DNA of 40,654 nt from Proteiniphilum sp. Its GTDB lineage: Bacteria > Bacteroidota > Bacteroidia > Bacteroidales > Dysgonomonadaceae. Under the pieces are notes generated by a model. It worked only from the letters and a program-made list of their open reading frames with translations, was not told the DNA's origin and searched no databases. Position numbers and translations under genes: made by a program. The first letter of the stretch is position 1, and each line of letters begins with the position of its first letter. The stretch lies in assembly GCA_028709605.1 (NCBI GenBank), contig JAQVWR010000013.1, positions 1-40,654 on the forward strand, written 5' to 3'. This document shows positions 8,581 to 18,361 of the stretch, piece by piece.

Positions 8581-9876
8581 ATGAAAAACCTCATTGGCAT
8601 ATGGCTGATGAGCATATGTGTACAAGCTGTCAGCGCTCAGTATCCGCAGCTTCCTGCGGACAGCATCTTGTTGTATTTTGCACAGACACAAGAGGCCACC
8701 CGTGCCTGTTTCTCTCTTTGGAACAAGGATCTCTACGGCCCTATTATGCTGGTGGATTCCGATACTCGGGAACTGTTTGCCAATGTACGGGACAGGAAGC
8801 ACTCTCTGATACCTTCGGAGGGTCTCTACAAGGGACTCCTGCCGGAGGAAATCCCGGTTTCCAATACCAATGTGGAGTGGGGCGGTCTTCAGTGGGCGAT
8901 GATCACATTGCCGCTGCCGCATAACCGATTTGACCGCGTAGAGCTCATAACCCATGAGCTGTTTCACTGTGCCCAGTCGTCACTCGGTTTTCATTTTCAG
9001 CGCGAAGAGAACAGTCACCTGGATCGAAGGGAGGGACGGATTTATCTCCGGTTGGAGCTGGAGGCGTTGTATCAGGCATTGAGTGCCGGCAGGTATACCC
9101 GGTCTGTGGAGCATCTGCAAAATGCACTTCTCTTCCGCAAGTACCGCCATCAGCTCTATCGCGGATCGGAAACAGCCGAGAATCAACTCGAGCTGCTGGA
9201 AGGGCTGGCTACCTACACCGGACAGATGATGAGCGGCCGTGATAAATGGCAGTGGAGAGACTATCTCATGGCCCGGCTGCAGGCCTTTGGAAAAAATCGC
9301 TCTTTTGTGCGGACATTTGCCTATGAGACGATTCCGGTCTATGGCTTCTTCCTTTACCAGAAAGAGAATCAATGGAATAAGAGGGTGGACAGTGATACCG
9401 ATCTGACCGAATTCTTTGTCGAAGCTTTCCATATGGATAAACGCATCCTCCTGCAGAGTTATGTGAAACAGGTGGCCGAAGAGTACAATGGCCGAAAGAT
9501 TGCCGATGAAGAGCTCAAGAGGGAGCTTTCCAACAATGCCCGCCAGGATATCTACCGGGAGAAGTTCCTGAATGAACCGCATCTGGAGATACGGCTGGAA
9601 GAGATGGATCTGTCGTATGATCTCGATGGGGTGTTTCCTCTTGATGAGGATGAGGGAACCGTTTATCTCTCTCTTCAGATCAGTGACCGCTGGGGAGTGC
9701 TTCACGTCGATAAGGGAGGGGCATTGATGCGGTCCGATTGGCGGTGGGTGATTGTATCTCGTCCGCTGGAGATCGACGGCAATCGTGTGACCGGTGAAGG
9801 GTGGACCCTGAACATGAAGGACGGTTACTACATTGAAGAAACGGCCGGAGGGGTCTATCTGATCTCCAGAAAATAA
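8581..9876 (+). CDS. Secreted protein with HExxH zincin-like motif, function unknown
   Basis: I do not recognise a named family. The frame opens at a TTG (8545), but the ATG at 8581 starts a clear signal peptide (hydrophobic residues 4-17 ending in QAVSAQ), giving 431 residues exported to the periplasm or beyond. An HELFH motif lies at residues 125-129, the zinc-binding and catalytic signature of zincin metallopeptidases. It is preceded by hydrophobic ITLPLPHNRFDRVELIT. Glutamates E159 and E161 in RLELEALYQAL are about 30 residues downstream and could be the third ligand, as in gluzincins. The C-terminal 120 residues look beta-rich (short alternating strands, DRWGVLHVDKGG). It has its own -7 element after rodA. 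A metallopeptidase is an inference from the motif. Confidence 0.75.
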   Translation: MKNLIGIWLMSICVQAVSAQYPQLPADSILLYFAQTQEATRACFSLWNKDLYGPIMLVDSDTRELFANVRDRKHSLIPSEGLYKGLLPEEIPVSNTNVEWGGLQWAMITLPLPHNRFDRVELITHELFHCAQSSLGFHFQREENSHLDRREGRIYLRLELEALYQALSAGRYTRSVEHLQNALLFRKYRHQLYRGSETAENQLELLEGLATYTGQMMSGRDKWQWRDYLMARLQAFGKNRSFVRTFAYETIPVYGFFLYQKENQWNKRVDSDTDLTEFFVEAFHMDKRILLQSYVKQVAEEYNGRKIADEELKRELSNNARQDIYREKFLNEPHLEIRLEEMDLSYDLDGVFPLDEDEGTVYLSLQISDRWGVLHVDKGGALMRSDWRWVIVSRPLEIDGNRVTGEGWTLNMKDGYYIEETAGGVYLISRK

Positions 9877-9891
9877 TCTCCTCTTTTTTAT

Positions 9892-9899
9892 TAATTTTG
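9892..9899 (+). promoter_or_regulatory. -7 element for mtgA
   Basis: TAATTTTG matches the -7 consensus TAnnTTTG and lies 24 bases ahead of the mtgA ATG. No TTTG -33 box is seen at the expected distance. Confidence 0.5.
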
Positions 9900-9923
9900 C
9901 AGCCGTAACGCAACAAACGAAGA

Positions 9924-10619
9924 ATGATGAAAAAACTGATCCGCTTATCGGGAAGACTGGTGCTATGGTTTATGATCCTCTCGATCGGAGGGGTGCTCCT
10001 CTTTAAGTTCCTTCCGGTCATTGCCACACCTTTGATGGCCATCCGGTCGGTTGAATCACTCAGCCGCGGCGAATCACCCAAGATCGCTTATGAATGGGTG
10101 CCCTATGATGAGATATCGGATCACCTGAAACGGGCCGTGATCGCATCGGAAGATCAGCGGTTTTACAGCCATCGCGGGTTCGACAGGATAGAGATAGGCA
10201 AAGCTCTCCAGGAAAACAAAACCCGAAAGAAAGCACGTGGCGCCAGTACCATCTCGCAGCAGACTGCCAAGAACCTGTTTCTCTGGCCCCGCTCCTCCTG
10301 GTTCCGAAAAGGACTGGAAGCGTGGTTTACCCTGCTCATCGAATTGTGCTGGTCCAAAGAACGGATCCTGGAGGTATACCTGAATATCATGGAGACCGGC
10401 AACAGAATCTTTGGCGCAGAGGCGGTGGCACAAAACCACTTCAACACCACGGCCGGAAAACTCACGCCACAGCAGTCGGCCCTCATTGCGGCCACGTTGC
10501 CCAATCCTATATTGTACAGTTCCCGTCAGCCTGGGCCCTATATCAAAAAACGGCAAGCCCAGATCCTCCGGCAAATGCATACCATCCATCTTGGCGATGA
10601 TCCCGGGAAAAAGGAATGA
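9924..10619 (+). CDS. mtgA: Monofunctional biosynthetic peptidoglycan transglycosylase
   Basis: MtgA polymerises lipid II into glycan strands using a GT51 domain without a transpeptidase domain. The 231 residues have one N-terminal membrane anchor (about 11-31) and then the GT51 motifs in order: [13 protein letters not shown] with catalytic E76, [17 protein letters not shown] at about 105-121, and [15 protein letters not shown]. There is no penicillin-binding domain, and the length fits the monofunctional form. It starts at ATG 9924; a second ATG follows directly. It sits 47 bases after the HExxH gene with its own -7 element, and close to the mre/mrdA/rodA operon that serves the same process. 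Confidence 0.95.
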   Translation: MMKKLIRLSGRLVLWFMILSIGGVLLFKFLPVIATPLMAIRSVESLSRGESPKIAYEWVPYDEISDHLKRAVIASEDQRFYSHRGFDRIEIGKALQENKTRKKARGASTISQQTAKNLFLWPRSSWFRKGLEAWFTLLIELCWSKERILEVYLNIMETGNRIFGAEAVAQNHFNTTAGKLTPQQSALIAATLPNPILYSSRQPGPYIKKRQAQILRQMHTIHLGDDPGKKE

Positions 10620-10650
10620 TCCTGCAAACGAAGGGATTTGGTCGAATCTG

Positions 10651-10682
10651 TTTGGCGGAGAGAAAGAATTTCGTTAATTTTA
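10651..10682 (+). promoter_or_regulatory. Promoter of the LuxR-type regulator gene
   Basis: A TTTG -33 box (10651-10654) is followed after 20 bases by TAATTTTA (10675-10682), one mismatch from TAnnTTTG. Spacing is ideal and the GTG start lies 45 bases downstream. Confidence 0.6.
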
Positions 10683-10726
10683 CGGTTCGATTCCAGGCAT
10701 ACGGATGAACGGAAAAGAACAAACAG

Positions 10727-11602
10727 GTGAAACGGCTGAATCCACATAGCGTAATGGCCGACGTGCTGGCAGAGCACAATGAGCTGATCCCAGTCCTCAA
10801 TCGTTTCGGGATCCGTCTCGGTGTGGGCGATCAGAGTGTGCTCGAACTGTGTGAGGCTCATGACCTGAACCCCGATTTCATCCTGACCGTACTCAATGTC
10901 TATCTTGATGAATCGTTTGTGCCCGACATCGCTCTTTCCTTGTTCGACACAGAGCTGATCGCCGACTATTTTCACCATACGATGGATAATTATATCCATG
11001 TGCTGATACCTAATATTGAGAAGCATCTCAACGCTTTCATTGCCTTGAGCGGACCAGAAAACAAAGAGCTGGGCATGCTGCGCATGCTCTTCCTCAAGTT
11101 CAAGGAGCGGATGACCGGTTATCTGCAGCGGATGGTGGATGAGGATGAGGATGACTTGCCCGATGACCTGTTGTATGACCTGAAGAATATCCTGATCAAG
11201 CATCTCTCTCAGGAGTATAATCAGAATCTTGCCTATGCCGTGATCTTCGCGGTACACTCCTTTGAGAAAGATTTAGCAGCACATAACCGGCTGCGAAACA
11301 AGGTGTTCCGCCCCATGCTAAGTGAGCTGGATCATACGGACATCCGGCAGTTGCATCAATCTATTTCCGTTGATTACCACCATTCCCGTGAGCATGATGC
11401 CGACCGGGCATTGACCAACCGTGAGACCGAGGTCCTGCGCCTGATCGTTCAGGGATACACCAACAAGGAGATTGCCGAGGAGCTCTATATTAGTCACAAT
11501 ACGGTGCTTACCCACCGCAAAAATATCATTGCCAAGACGGGGATCAAAACTGTCTCCGGACTGACATTTTACTGTATCAGAAACGGGCTGATCTCCATGT
11601 GA
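10727..11602 (+). CDS. LuxR-type regulator with ScdA_N-like and hemerythrin-like N-terminal region
   Basis: A 291-residue cytoplasmic regulator. Residues 10-60 resemble the ScdA_N/DUF542 domain of RIC (YtfE) iron-centre repair proteins, but the usual CCGG is replaced by LGVGD (31-35). Residues 75-200 resemble the helical hemerythrin-like part of RIC, with H83/H84, H91, H100 and H186 present but other ligand positions changed (for example the region of DEDEDDLP and R190), so metal binding is doubtful. Residues 228-291 are a clear LuxR helix-turn-helix (LTNRETEVLRLIVQGYTNKEIAEEL in two parts, then NTVLTHRKNI). I infer a transcription factor tuned to redox, nitric oxide or another small signal. 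GTG 10727 is chosen because similar Bacteroidales proteins have a short tail before the domain; ATG 10754 is the alternative. Confidence 0.8.
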   Translation: MKRLNPHSVMADVLAEHNELIPVLNRFGIRLGVGDQSVLELCEAHDLNPDFILTVLNVYLDESFVPDIALSLFDTELIADYFHHTMDNYIHVLIPNIEKHLNAFIALSGPENKELGMLRMLFLKFKERMTGYLQRMVDEDEDDLPDDLLYDLKNILIKHLSQEYNQNLAYAVIFAVHSFEKDLAAHNRLRNKVFRPMLSELDHTDIRQLHQSISVDYHHSREHDADRALTNRETEVLRLIVQGYTNKEIAEELYISHNTVLTHRKNIIAKTGIKTVSGLTFYCIRNGLISM

Positions 11603-11723
11603 GAGCTGTGACGGAGTAGAGTGCGGCATTGCCGGTTGACCTGAATCATGCAGGGGAGCGAGAGAAGCTGATATAGGTGCAATAAAGCGTCCGATTGCTT
11701 TTAAAAGAAGACAAATTATTTTA

Positions 11724-11731
11724 TTTTTGTT
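11724..11731 (+). promoter_or_regulatory. -7 element for mutAB
   Basis: TATTTTTG matches TAnnTTTG, 87 bases before the mutA ATG in the 216-base gap 11603-11818. The leader that follows is AT-rich. I see no B12-box or other cobalamin riboswitch consensus in it. Confidence 0.5.
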
Positions 11732-11818
11732 ACCTGATTCTTTGATGAATGGGATGTTGTTGAAGGGATAGCAAGAGAGCCGATGAAAAAACCTCAAAAT
11801 AATAATAAGTAGTACAGT

Positions 11819-13714
11819 ATGAGCAAACAGAGAGAAAAACTTTTCACGGATTTTCCCCCGGTTACCACCGAAGAGTGGCTGAATGTTGTCACCAAAGACC
11901 TGAAAGGTGCCGATTTTCGGAAAAGACTGGTGTGGAGAACCAATGAAGGGTTTCATGTGAATCCTTTTTATCGTGCGGAGGATGTAGAAGGAATGCCTGC
12001 GCTGGAAAATCTGCCGGGTCAGTTCCCCTACCTGCGTAGTACGAGGAAGGAGAATGTATGGTATGTCCGTCAGGATATTGACGTGAATGATTTTGCCGAA
12101 GCCAATCAAAAAGCTGTGGCGCTGCTGAACAGAGGGATTACCTCTTTGGGATTTTATCTGCCTGATGAGGAGCTTACCGCGGACAACATCGCGATGTTGC
12201 TCAACGGCATCGCCCCCGACAAGGTGGAGTTGAACTTCAACACCTGCATTTTCCACATCCGTAAGCTTGCCAGGCTGGTGGTCGACTATGTGACGGCGCA
12301 GAATGTGAATGTGATGGAGTGCTTGGGTGCTATTGAGTTTGATCCCTTCAGAAAGATCCAGAAGCTGGGTGTGGACGAACCTGACTGGGCGGAACTGGCG
12401 GTGGAGATGGTGCAGATCACTGCAGCGCTGCCTTGTTATCGGGCCATCACTGTCACCGGTGACCAGCTGAACAACGCCGGTGCCTTTGCCTATCAGGAGC
12501 TGGGCTACAGCCTCTCTTACGGCAACCAGGTGCTCTCGAAGCTGGTCGAAAAAGGAATAGACCTTTCTCTGGCCGCCAAGAAGATCAAGTTTGAGCTGGG
12601 CGTCGGATCGAATTACTTTATGGAGATCGCCAAATTCCGTGCCGCACGCTGGCTGTGGGCTGAGATCGTGAATGCCTACAGACCACCCTGTACCCATGAC
12701 TGCGACAACAAAGCGGAGGACGGCACCTGTCGATGTGCCGCCAAGATGAATATACATGCCACCACTTCACGTTTCAACCAGTCGCTTTACGACCCTTACG
12801 TGAACTTGCTGCGTACACAGACAGAGACCATGTCGGCCATCATCGGTGCGGTTGATTCAATCACGGTACGTCCTTTCGACGAAGCGTTCGAGACACCCAC
12901 TGCCTTTGCCGAGCGCATCGCCGTGAACCAGCAGTTGCTGCTCAAGGAGGAGTCGCATTTCGACAAGGTGACGGATCCTTCATCCGGCTCCTATTACATT
13001 GAGACGCTCACCTCCTCGCTAGCAGAGCAGGCTTGGAAGTTGTTCCTCGAAACCGAAGAAGAAGGCTTCTACGCTGCGCTCAAGACGGGGAGCGTGCAGG
13101 ATGCCGTTAATGCGTCGGCCGACGCCCGGTTGCATGCGGTTGCCAACCGTAAGGAGATTCTGGTTGGCACCAACCAGTATCCCAACTTCGGTGAGACGAT
13201 GTCTGCCAAAATAATGGAGGTCCGCGGTGAGGAATACGGCTGTGGAGCCGATGAAGGAACAAGCCCGCTGAAAAAACTCAACACCCGCCGGTTGGCTGAC
13301 CCCTTCAACGAGCTGCGTCTGGCCACCGAACGGAGCGGTAAAACGCCGAGGGTGTTTATGCTCACCATCGGCAACCTGGCCATGCGACTGGCTCGCTCAC
13401 AGTTTTCCGCCAACTTCTTCGCCTGTGCCGGTTATGAGCTGATCAACAACCTCGGTTTTACCAGTGTGGCCGAAGGGGTGCAGGCAGCCCGCGAACAAAA
13501 CGCCGATGTGGTGGTGCTCTGCTCCAGCGATGAGGAGTATGTGACTGTTGCACCGGAGGCGTTTGATTTGCTCAGAGACGGCCGAGAACTGTTCGTGGTG
13601 GCAGGTGCTCCCGCCTGTATGGATGACCTGAAAGCTCATGGCATTGAATATTTTATCCATGTGCGCAGCAATGTGCTGGAGACATTGAAGATGTTTAATG
13701 AGAAACTTTTGTAA
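11819..13714 (+). CDS. mutA: Methylmalonyl-CoA mutase small subunit
   Basis: MutA is the non-catalytic partner of the cobalamin-dependent mutase that interconverts succinyl-CoA and methylmalonyl-CoA, the route to propionate in Bacteroidales. The 631 residues carry the mutase TIM-barrel ([20 protein letters not shown], then [17 protein letters not shown]) and a C-terminal B12-domain remnant that lacks DxHxxG, as expected for the small subunit. At residues 291-306 there is a cysteine-rich stretch, C-x3-C-x8-C-x-C, just before KMNIHATTS, where the large subunit has a short loop; it could bind a metal. It starts at ATG 11819 and is followed after 25 bases by mutB. Confidence 0.95.
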   Translation: MSKQREKLFTDFPPVTTEEWLNVVTKDLKGADFRKRLVWRTNEGFHVNPFYRAEDVEGMPALENLPGQFPYLRSTRKENVWYVRQDIDVNDFAEANQKAVALLNRGITSLGFYLPDEELTADNIAMLLNGIAPDKVELNFNTCIFHIRKLARLVVDYVTAQNVNVMECLGAIEFDPFRKIQKLGVDEPDWAELAVEMVQITAALPCYRAITVTGDQLNNAGAFAYQELGYSLSYGNQVLSKLVEKGIDLSLAAKKIKFELGVGSNYFMEIAKFRAARWLWAEIVNAYRPPCTHDCDNKAEDGTCRCAAKMNIHATTSRFNQSLYDPYVNLLRTQTETMSAIIGAVDSITVRPFDEAFETPTAFAERIAVNQQLLLKEESHFDKVTDPSSGSYYIETLTSSLAEQAWKLFLETEEEGFYAALKTGSVQDAVNASADARLHAVANRKEILVGTNQYPNFGETMSAKIMEVRGEEYGCGADEGTSPLKKLNTRRLADPFNELRLATERSGKTPRVFMLTIGNLAMRLARSQFSANFFACAGYELINNLGFTSVAEGVQAAREQNADVVVLCSSDEEYVTVAPEAFDLLRDGRELFVVAGAPACMDDLKAHGIEYFIHVRSNVLETLKMFNEKLL

Positions 13715-13739
13715 ATCAGAACAGACAACGATACAGTTT

Positions 13740-15890
13740 ATGAAACCAAATTTTAAAGATATTGATATTCAGTCGGACGGCTTTACGGCCGTCGACGTAA
13801 AGGAATGGGCCGGGAAGAATGAGATCAAAGCCGACTGGCTGACACCCGAACAGATTCCCGTAAAGCCGGTCTATACGAAGGAGGACCTCGAAGGCATGGA
13901 GCATCTCAACTATGCTGCCGGCATCGCTCCCTATCTGCGTGGGCCCTATTCCACCATGTATGTGATGCGTCCATGGACCATTCGTCAGTATGCCGGCTTC
14001 TCCACCGCCGAAGAGTCGAACGCCTTCTATCGCCGCAACCTGGCATCGGGCCAGAAAGGACTCTCGGTAGCCTTCGACCTGCCCACGCACCGTGGCTATG
14101 ACGCCGACAACGAACGGGTGGTGGGTGACGTAGGAAAAGCCGGGGTCTCCATCTGTTCGGTGGAGGACATGAAGGTTCTCTTCGACGGGATTCCCCTCAA
14201 CAAGATGTCGGTATCGATGACCATGAATGGCGCCGTACTGCCTATCCTGGCATTTTATATCGTGGCGGCACAGGAGCAGGGAGCAAAGCTCGAAGAGATG
14301 GCAGGTACCATCCAGAACGACATCCTCAAGGAGTTTATGGTGCGCAACACCTACATCTATCCGCCGAAGTTCTCGATGAAGATCATTGCCGACATCTTCG
14401 AGTTTACTTCGCAGAAGATGCCCAAGTTTAACTCCATCTCTATCTCCGGCTATCATATGCAGGAGGCTGGGGCTACTGCCGACATTGAGTTGGCTTACAC
14501 CCTGGCTGACGGGATTGAATACTTGCGCGCCGGAATCAATGCCGGTATCGACGTGGATGCCTTTGCACCCCGCCTCTCCTTCTTTTGGGCCATCGGCATG
14601 AACCATTTCATGGAGATCGCCAAGATGCGGGCAGCACGTCTGCTCTGGGCTAAGATCGTCAAGAGCTTTGGGGCGAAGAACCCCAAGTCGATGGCTCTGC
14701 GTACTCACTCGCAGACCTCCGGTTGGTCGCTTACCGAGCAGGATCCGTTTAACAACGTGGGGCGTACCTGCGTGGAGGCGATGGCTGCCGCACTGGGACA
14801 TACGCAGTCGCTCCATACCAACGCGCTGGATGAGGCGATTGCACTGCCGACCGACTTCTCGGCACGCATTGCCCGCAATACGCAGATCTATATCCAGGAG
14901 GAGACACTGATCACCCGTCAGGTGGATCCCTGGGCCGGCTCCTATTATGTGGAATCACTCACCCAGGAGCTGGTAGACAAGGCTTGGGAGCATATCCAGG
15001 AGATCGAAAAGCTGGGCGGTATGGCCAAGGCGATCGAGACCGGCATTCCCAAGATGCGTATCGAGGAGGCTTCTGCCCGCACGCAGGCTCGTATCGACTC
15101 TGGCGTGCAGACCATCATCGGGGTGAACCGTTATCGCCTCGACAAGGAGGACCCGATCGATATCCTGGATATCGACAACACCGAAGTACGCAAGCAGCAG
15201 GTGGAACGGCTCAACAGCCTCCGGGCAGGTCGCGACAACGCTGCGGTACAACAAGCGCTCGATGCCATCACCCGCTGTGTGGAGAGCGGTGAGGGCAACC
15301 TGCTGGAGCTCTCCGTTGAGGCGGCACGCGTGCGTGCCACATTGGGTGAGATCTCCGATGCATGTGAGAAAATAGTAGGAAGGTATAACGCCGTAATCAG
15401 AACAATCGCAGGAGTGTATTCATCAGAATCAAAAGCAGATGCCACGCTCGAACAGGCGCGTGCGCTGACCGACCAGTTCGCCCGCAAGGAAGGGCGTAGA
15501 CCCAGAATCATGGTGGCCAAGATGGGCCAGGACGGACACGACCGCGGCGCCAAGGTGGTGGCCACCGGTTATGCCGACTGTGGCTTCGACGTGGATATGG
15601 GCCCTCTTTTCCAGACTCCCGCCGAGGCAGCCCGCCAGGCGGTGGAAAATGATGTACATGTGCTGGGGGTGTCTTCCCTTGCGGCTGGTCATAAGACGCT
15701 CGTGCCGCAGGTGATAGAGGAGCTGCAACGGCTCGGACGGCCCGATATCGTAGTGATTGCCGGTGGGGTGATTCCCGCACAGGACTATGACTTCCTCTAC
15801 AAGGCTGGTGTGGCTGCCATCTTCGGCCCCGGCAGCTCGGTGACCAAGTCGGCCTGTGAAATCATGCACATCCTGATGGGTGAGCAATAG
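13740..15890 (+). CDS. mutB: Methylmalonyl-CoA mutase large (catalytic) subunit
   Basis: MutB is the adenosylcobalamin-binding catalytic subunit, forming a heterodimer with MutA. The N-terminal substrate-binding barrel contains [20 protein letters not shown] and the [10 protein letters not shown] segment, and the middle has the conserved [19 protein letters not shown]. The C-terminal B12 domain carries [10 protein letters not shown] with H600, the lower cobalt ligand, and GGVIPAQDY. The frame continues upstream to 13698 inside mutA, but the ATG at 13740 gives [10 protein letters not shown] and 716 residues, the usual form, 25 bases after the mutA stop. A terminator follows at 15915-15967. Confidence 0.97.
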   Translation: MKPNFKDIDIQSDGFTAVDVKEWAGKNEIKADWLTPEQIPVKPVYTKEDLEGMEHLNYAAGIAPYLRGPYSTMYVMRPWTIRQYAGFSTAEESNAFYRRNLASGQKGLSVAFDLPTHRGYDADNERVVGDVGKAGVSICSVEDMKVLFDGIPLNKMSVSMTMNGAVLPILAFYIVAAQEQGAKLEEMAGTIQNDILKEFMVRNTYIYPPKFSMKIIADIFEFTSQKMPKFNSISISGYHMQEAGATADIELAYTLADGIEYLRAGINAGIDVDAFAPRLSFFWAIGMNHFMEIAKMRAARLLWAKIVKSFGAKNPKSMALRTHSQTSGWSLTEQDPFNNVGRTCVEAMAAALGHTQSLHTNALDEAIALPTDFSARIARNTQIYIQEETLITRQVDPWAGSYYVESLTQELVDKAWEHIQEIEKLGGMAKAIETGIPKMRIEEASARTQARIDSGVQTIIGVNRYRLDKEDPIDILDIDNTEVRKQQVERLNSLRAGRDNAAVQQALDAITRCVESGEGNLLELSVEAARVRATLGEISDACEKIVGRYNAVIRTIAGVYSSESKADATLEQARALTDQFARKEGRRPRIMVAKMGQDGHDRGAKVVATGYADCGFDVDMGPLFQTPAEAARQAVENDVHVLGVSSLAAGHKTLVPQVIEELQRLGRPDIVVIAGGVIPAQDYDFLYKAGVAAIFGPGSSVTKSACEIMHILMGEQ

Positions 15891-15914
15891 GGCACACCTT
15901 TTTTTAGCGTGAAA

Positions 15915-15967
15915 TGATCCGCTGCGGATCCGCTCTTCGGAGAGCCGGATTCCGGGCGGATTTTTTT
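15915..15967 (+). terminator. Terminator after mutB
   Basis: A compound inverted-repeat region ends in seven T at 15961-15967. An outer ATCCGC (15917-15922) can pair with GCGGAT (15956-15961), and an inner hairpin has GCTCT/AGAGC around a TCGG loop (15932-15945). An exact 15-base inverted repeat (GATCCGC-T-GCGGATC, 15916-15930) offers an alternative fold. Confidence 0.7.
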
Positions 15968-16022
15968 GTAACCAAACGAAGATAAAGAATGTCATATTAC
16001 CAAATTGAATATTTGGGCGAAT

Positions 16023-18329
16023 ATGAAATGTTTCGTGCATATCCTTCTTTCTTTTTTTTGGATGCCCCTGCATGCACAAATTGCCGGCATTGTGACCGAT
16101 GCTGACGGTCATCCGATTGAGTTTGCCAATGTAGCGCTCTATACTGTTTCCGACTCCGCACTGATTGCGGGAACCCTTACCGATCAGAAGGGACAGTTTA
16201 TGCTCAGCTCTGACTACAGCAGCGATGTCTTTCTCAAAGTCTCCCTGATCGGGTATGAAACAAAGGTCGTGGAGGCGGTGAATGACCAGCAGATTACGTT
16301 GCTTCCCGAATCTACCGTGCTGGGAGAAGTGGTGGTCACCGGGGATCTTCCCCGGATACGGGTGCGCAATGATGCACTGGTGGCTTCGGTGGAAAACACT
16401 GTGCTCAGCAGGGCTGGCACCGCCAATGATGTTCTGAAGCGGCTCCCCGCGGTGACGGGCGATAACGGGGTATTTGAGATATTCGGGAAGGGTACCGCTA
16501 AAATATTGATCAACAACCGGGAGATGCGCGATGAGTCGGAGCTTGACCGGATCAGCTCATCTGATATCCGGGAGGTGGAGATTGTCTACAACCCAGGGGC
16601 TCGTTACGATGCCTCGGTGAAGGCGATCATTCGCATTCACACTATACGCAAGTTGGGTGACGGCTTCGGTTTCGACTTTCGCTCCACTTACCTGCAGATG
16701 GAAAATGCCGACCTGCGGCAGCAGCTCAACCTCAACTACCGCGACAACGGTTGGGATCTCTTCGGTACCCTCAAGTATGAGCGATATGTGCATCTGATGA
16801 AGAGCGTTATACGGCAGGCTACCTGCGTCGACACTCTCTGGACACAGGAGAATCAGCTCAGGGTGGAGGGTCTCTCCAACCCCTTCACCGCTGTGGCAGG
16901 CATCCACCACGAGTTCTCCCCCAGGCACCAGGTTGGGATGAAGTGCACCCTGACTACCTTTCTCGGAGTGAATAGGGATATTGTCCATACTGCCAGTGAT
17001 GTATATGCCAACGGCACTTTTTACGACCGGTGGGTGAGTCGTGATCACCAACAAAAGGAGTTTCGCCCCCGCTACAGGATCAATGGTTATTACTGTGGCA
17101 CCTTCGGCAGGCTGAAGGTCGATTTTAACGGTGATCTGTACCACAGCAGTCAGACCACACGTTCTGATATCACCGAGAGCAGTGAACAGTATGACGACCG
17201 CTTCATCCACTCCGACAACCGGATTCTCAACCGGCTGATCGCTACCCGCACCCTATTCTCTTATCCGCTCCTGGGCGGTACACTCTCGGTGGGAAACGAA
17301 TTTACTCATACGAGGCGGAAGGACGACTACCAGACCGGTAATCCGATAATTCCCTCAACCCGTACGGCCATCCATGACCAAAACCTCTCCTTCTTTGCCG
17401 AGTATAGCCGCTCCACCCCGATCGGGCAGATCACGGCAGGCCTTCGATACGAAGATCTGCACTGGAATTATCTGAATGACGGGGAGCGAAACGATACACA
17501 GAGCAGGAGCTACACACAGTGGTTTCCCGGATTCACATGCAGCAACACTTTTGGCAGGGTGAAGCTACAAATAAGCTATTCGGTAAAAACTGTCCGTCCG
17601 GCTTATTGGCAAATGGGAAGCAATATATTCTACGTCAACCGTTTCTCCATGCAAACCGGAAACCCCTTTCTGAAACCCGCTACCCGGCACGATGTCTCGC
17701 TCATAGGTTCCTGGCGGTTTCTGCAGCTGGCGGTCTCTTGCAGTCAGGAGAAGAACCTCATCATCCAGTGGGCGGAACAGATGGAAGAGCACCCGGCAGT
17801 CACACGGCTGTCGAATATCAACCTCAGTCAGATGCCAAGCCTCTCTGCCTTTCTCACCGTCTCGCCTAAAGTGGGGATATGGAGTCCCCAGGTCAGCGTT
17901 GGGTTCAATACCCAATGGCTCGACATGGAGATACGCGGTGAACAGGTACGCATGAACCATCCTATGCCCATCGCCTCGCTTAACAATTCTTTCTCGTTGC
18001 CCAAAGGATGGCTGCTTACGGTTGACGGACGTTACCAGGGAAAGGGATTCCACCAAAATTTTCGTACTACAGCGAATCAGTTTCTGCTCAATGCCGGCCT
18101 CACCAAATCGTTTTTTGAAGAGCGGCTCTCTCTCACCCTCAAGGGACGCGATCTCTTTCACGGTGAGCAGATGGGCTTCTACGGCTACTACGACCGACTC
18201 GATATCTATCAGTTCTCAAAATGGGATACCCGTGCGCTGGAACTTACGGTGCGGTATACGTTTAACAAGGCAGTTAACAGGTATCAGGGCAAAGGAGCCG
18301 GCGATAGGGAGATCAGCAGGTTCAACTGA
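16023..18329 (+). CDS. Outer membrane beta-barrel protein, TonB-dependent-receptor-like
   Basis: A 768-residue outer membrane protein. After a signal peptide (about 1-18, ending PLHAQ) comes a carboxypeptidase-regulatory-like domain at about 20-100 (AGIVTDADGHPIEFANVALY, GQFMLSSDY, VSLIGYETK), then a plug-like region (VLKRLPAVTGDNGVFEIFGKGTAKILINN), and a long barrel rich in alternating aromatic strands to the C terminus. This order matches the Bacteroidota outer membrane beta-barrel family related to TonB-dependent receptors. No SusD-like gene follows, so a polysaccharide system is not indicated; the ligand is unknown. The frame opens at TTG 16005, but ATG 16023 starts the signal peptide. 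It faces the DUF4919 gene convergently. Confidence 0.85.
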   Translation: MKCFVHILLSFFWMPLHAQIAGIVTDADGHPIEFANVALYTVSDSALIAGTLTDQKGQFMLSSDYSSDVFLKVSLIGYETKVVEAVNDQQITLLPESTVLGEVVVTGDLPRIRVRNDALVASVENTVLSRAGTANDVLKRLPAVTGDNGVFEIFGKGTAKILINNREMRDESELDRISSSDIREVEIVYNPGARYDASVKAIIRIHTIRKLGDGFGFDFRSTYLQMENADLRQQLNLNYRDNGWDLFGTLKYERYVHLMKSVIRQATCVDTLWTQENQLRVEGLSNPFTAVAGIHHEFSPRHQVGMKCTLTTFLGVNRDIVHTASDVYANGTFYDRWVSRDHQQKEFRPRYRINGYYCGTFGRLKVDFNGDLYHSSQTTRSDITESSEQYDDRFIHSDNRILNRLIATRTLFSYPLLGGTLSVGNEFTHTRRKDDYQTGNPIIPSTRTAIHDQNLSFFAEYSRSTPIGQITAGLRYEDLHWNYLNDGERNDTQSRSYTQWFPGFTCSNTFGRVKLQISYSVKTVRPAYWQMGSNIFYVNRFSMQTGNPFLKPATRHDVSLIGSWRFLQLAVSCSQEKNLIIQWAEQMEEHPAVTRLSNINLSQMPSLSAFLTVSPKVGIWSPQVSVGFNTQWLDMEIRGEQVRMNHPMPIASLNNSFSLPKGWLLTVDGRYQGKGFHQNFRTTANQFLLNAGLTKSFFEERLSLTLKGRDLFHGEQMGFYGYYDRLDIYQFSKWDTRALELTVRYTFNKAVNRYQGKGAGDREISRFN

Positions 18330-18361
18330 TCTCGCCGCCCGACAGTCTGTGATGAAACCGG

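Noticed and set aside
11603-11818. Possible cobalamin riboswitch ahead of the B12-dependent mutase genes
   Set aside because: The gap holds a -7 element and AT-rich leader but no B12-box-like or paired core sequence that I can recognise. It is also short for that riboswitch class when counted from the promoter.
11318-12757. Long minus-strand open frame of 479 codons opposite the LuxR-type regulator and mutA
   Set aside because: It spans two real genes and their promoter, and has no recognisable domains.
18330-18361. Bidirectional terminator between the convergent receptor-like and DUF4919 genes
   Set aside because: The 32-base gap has no stem followed by a T-run on either strand.
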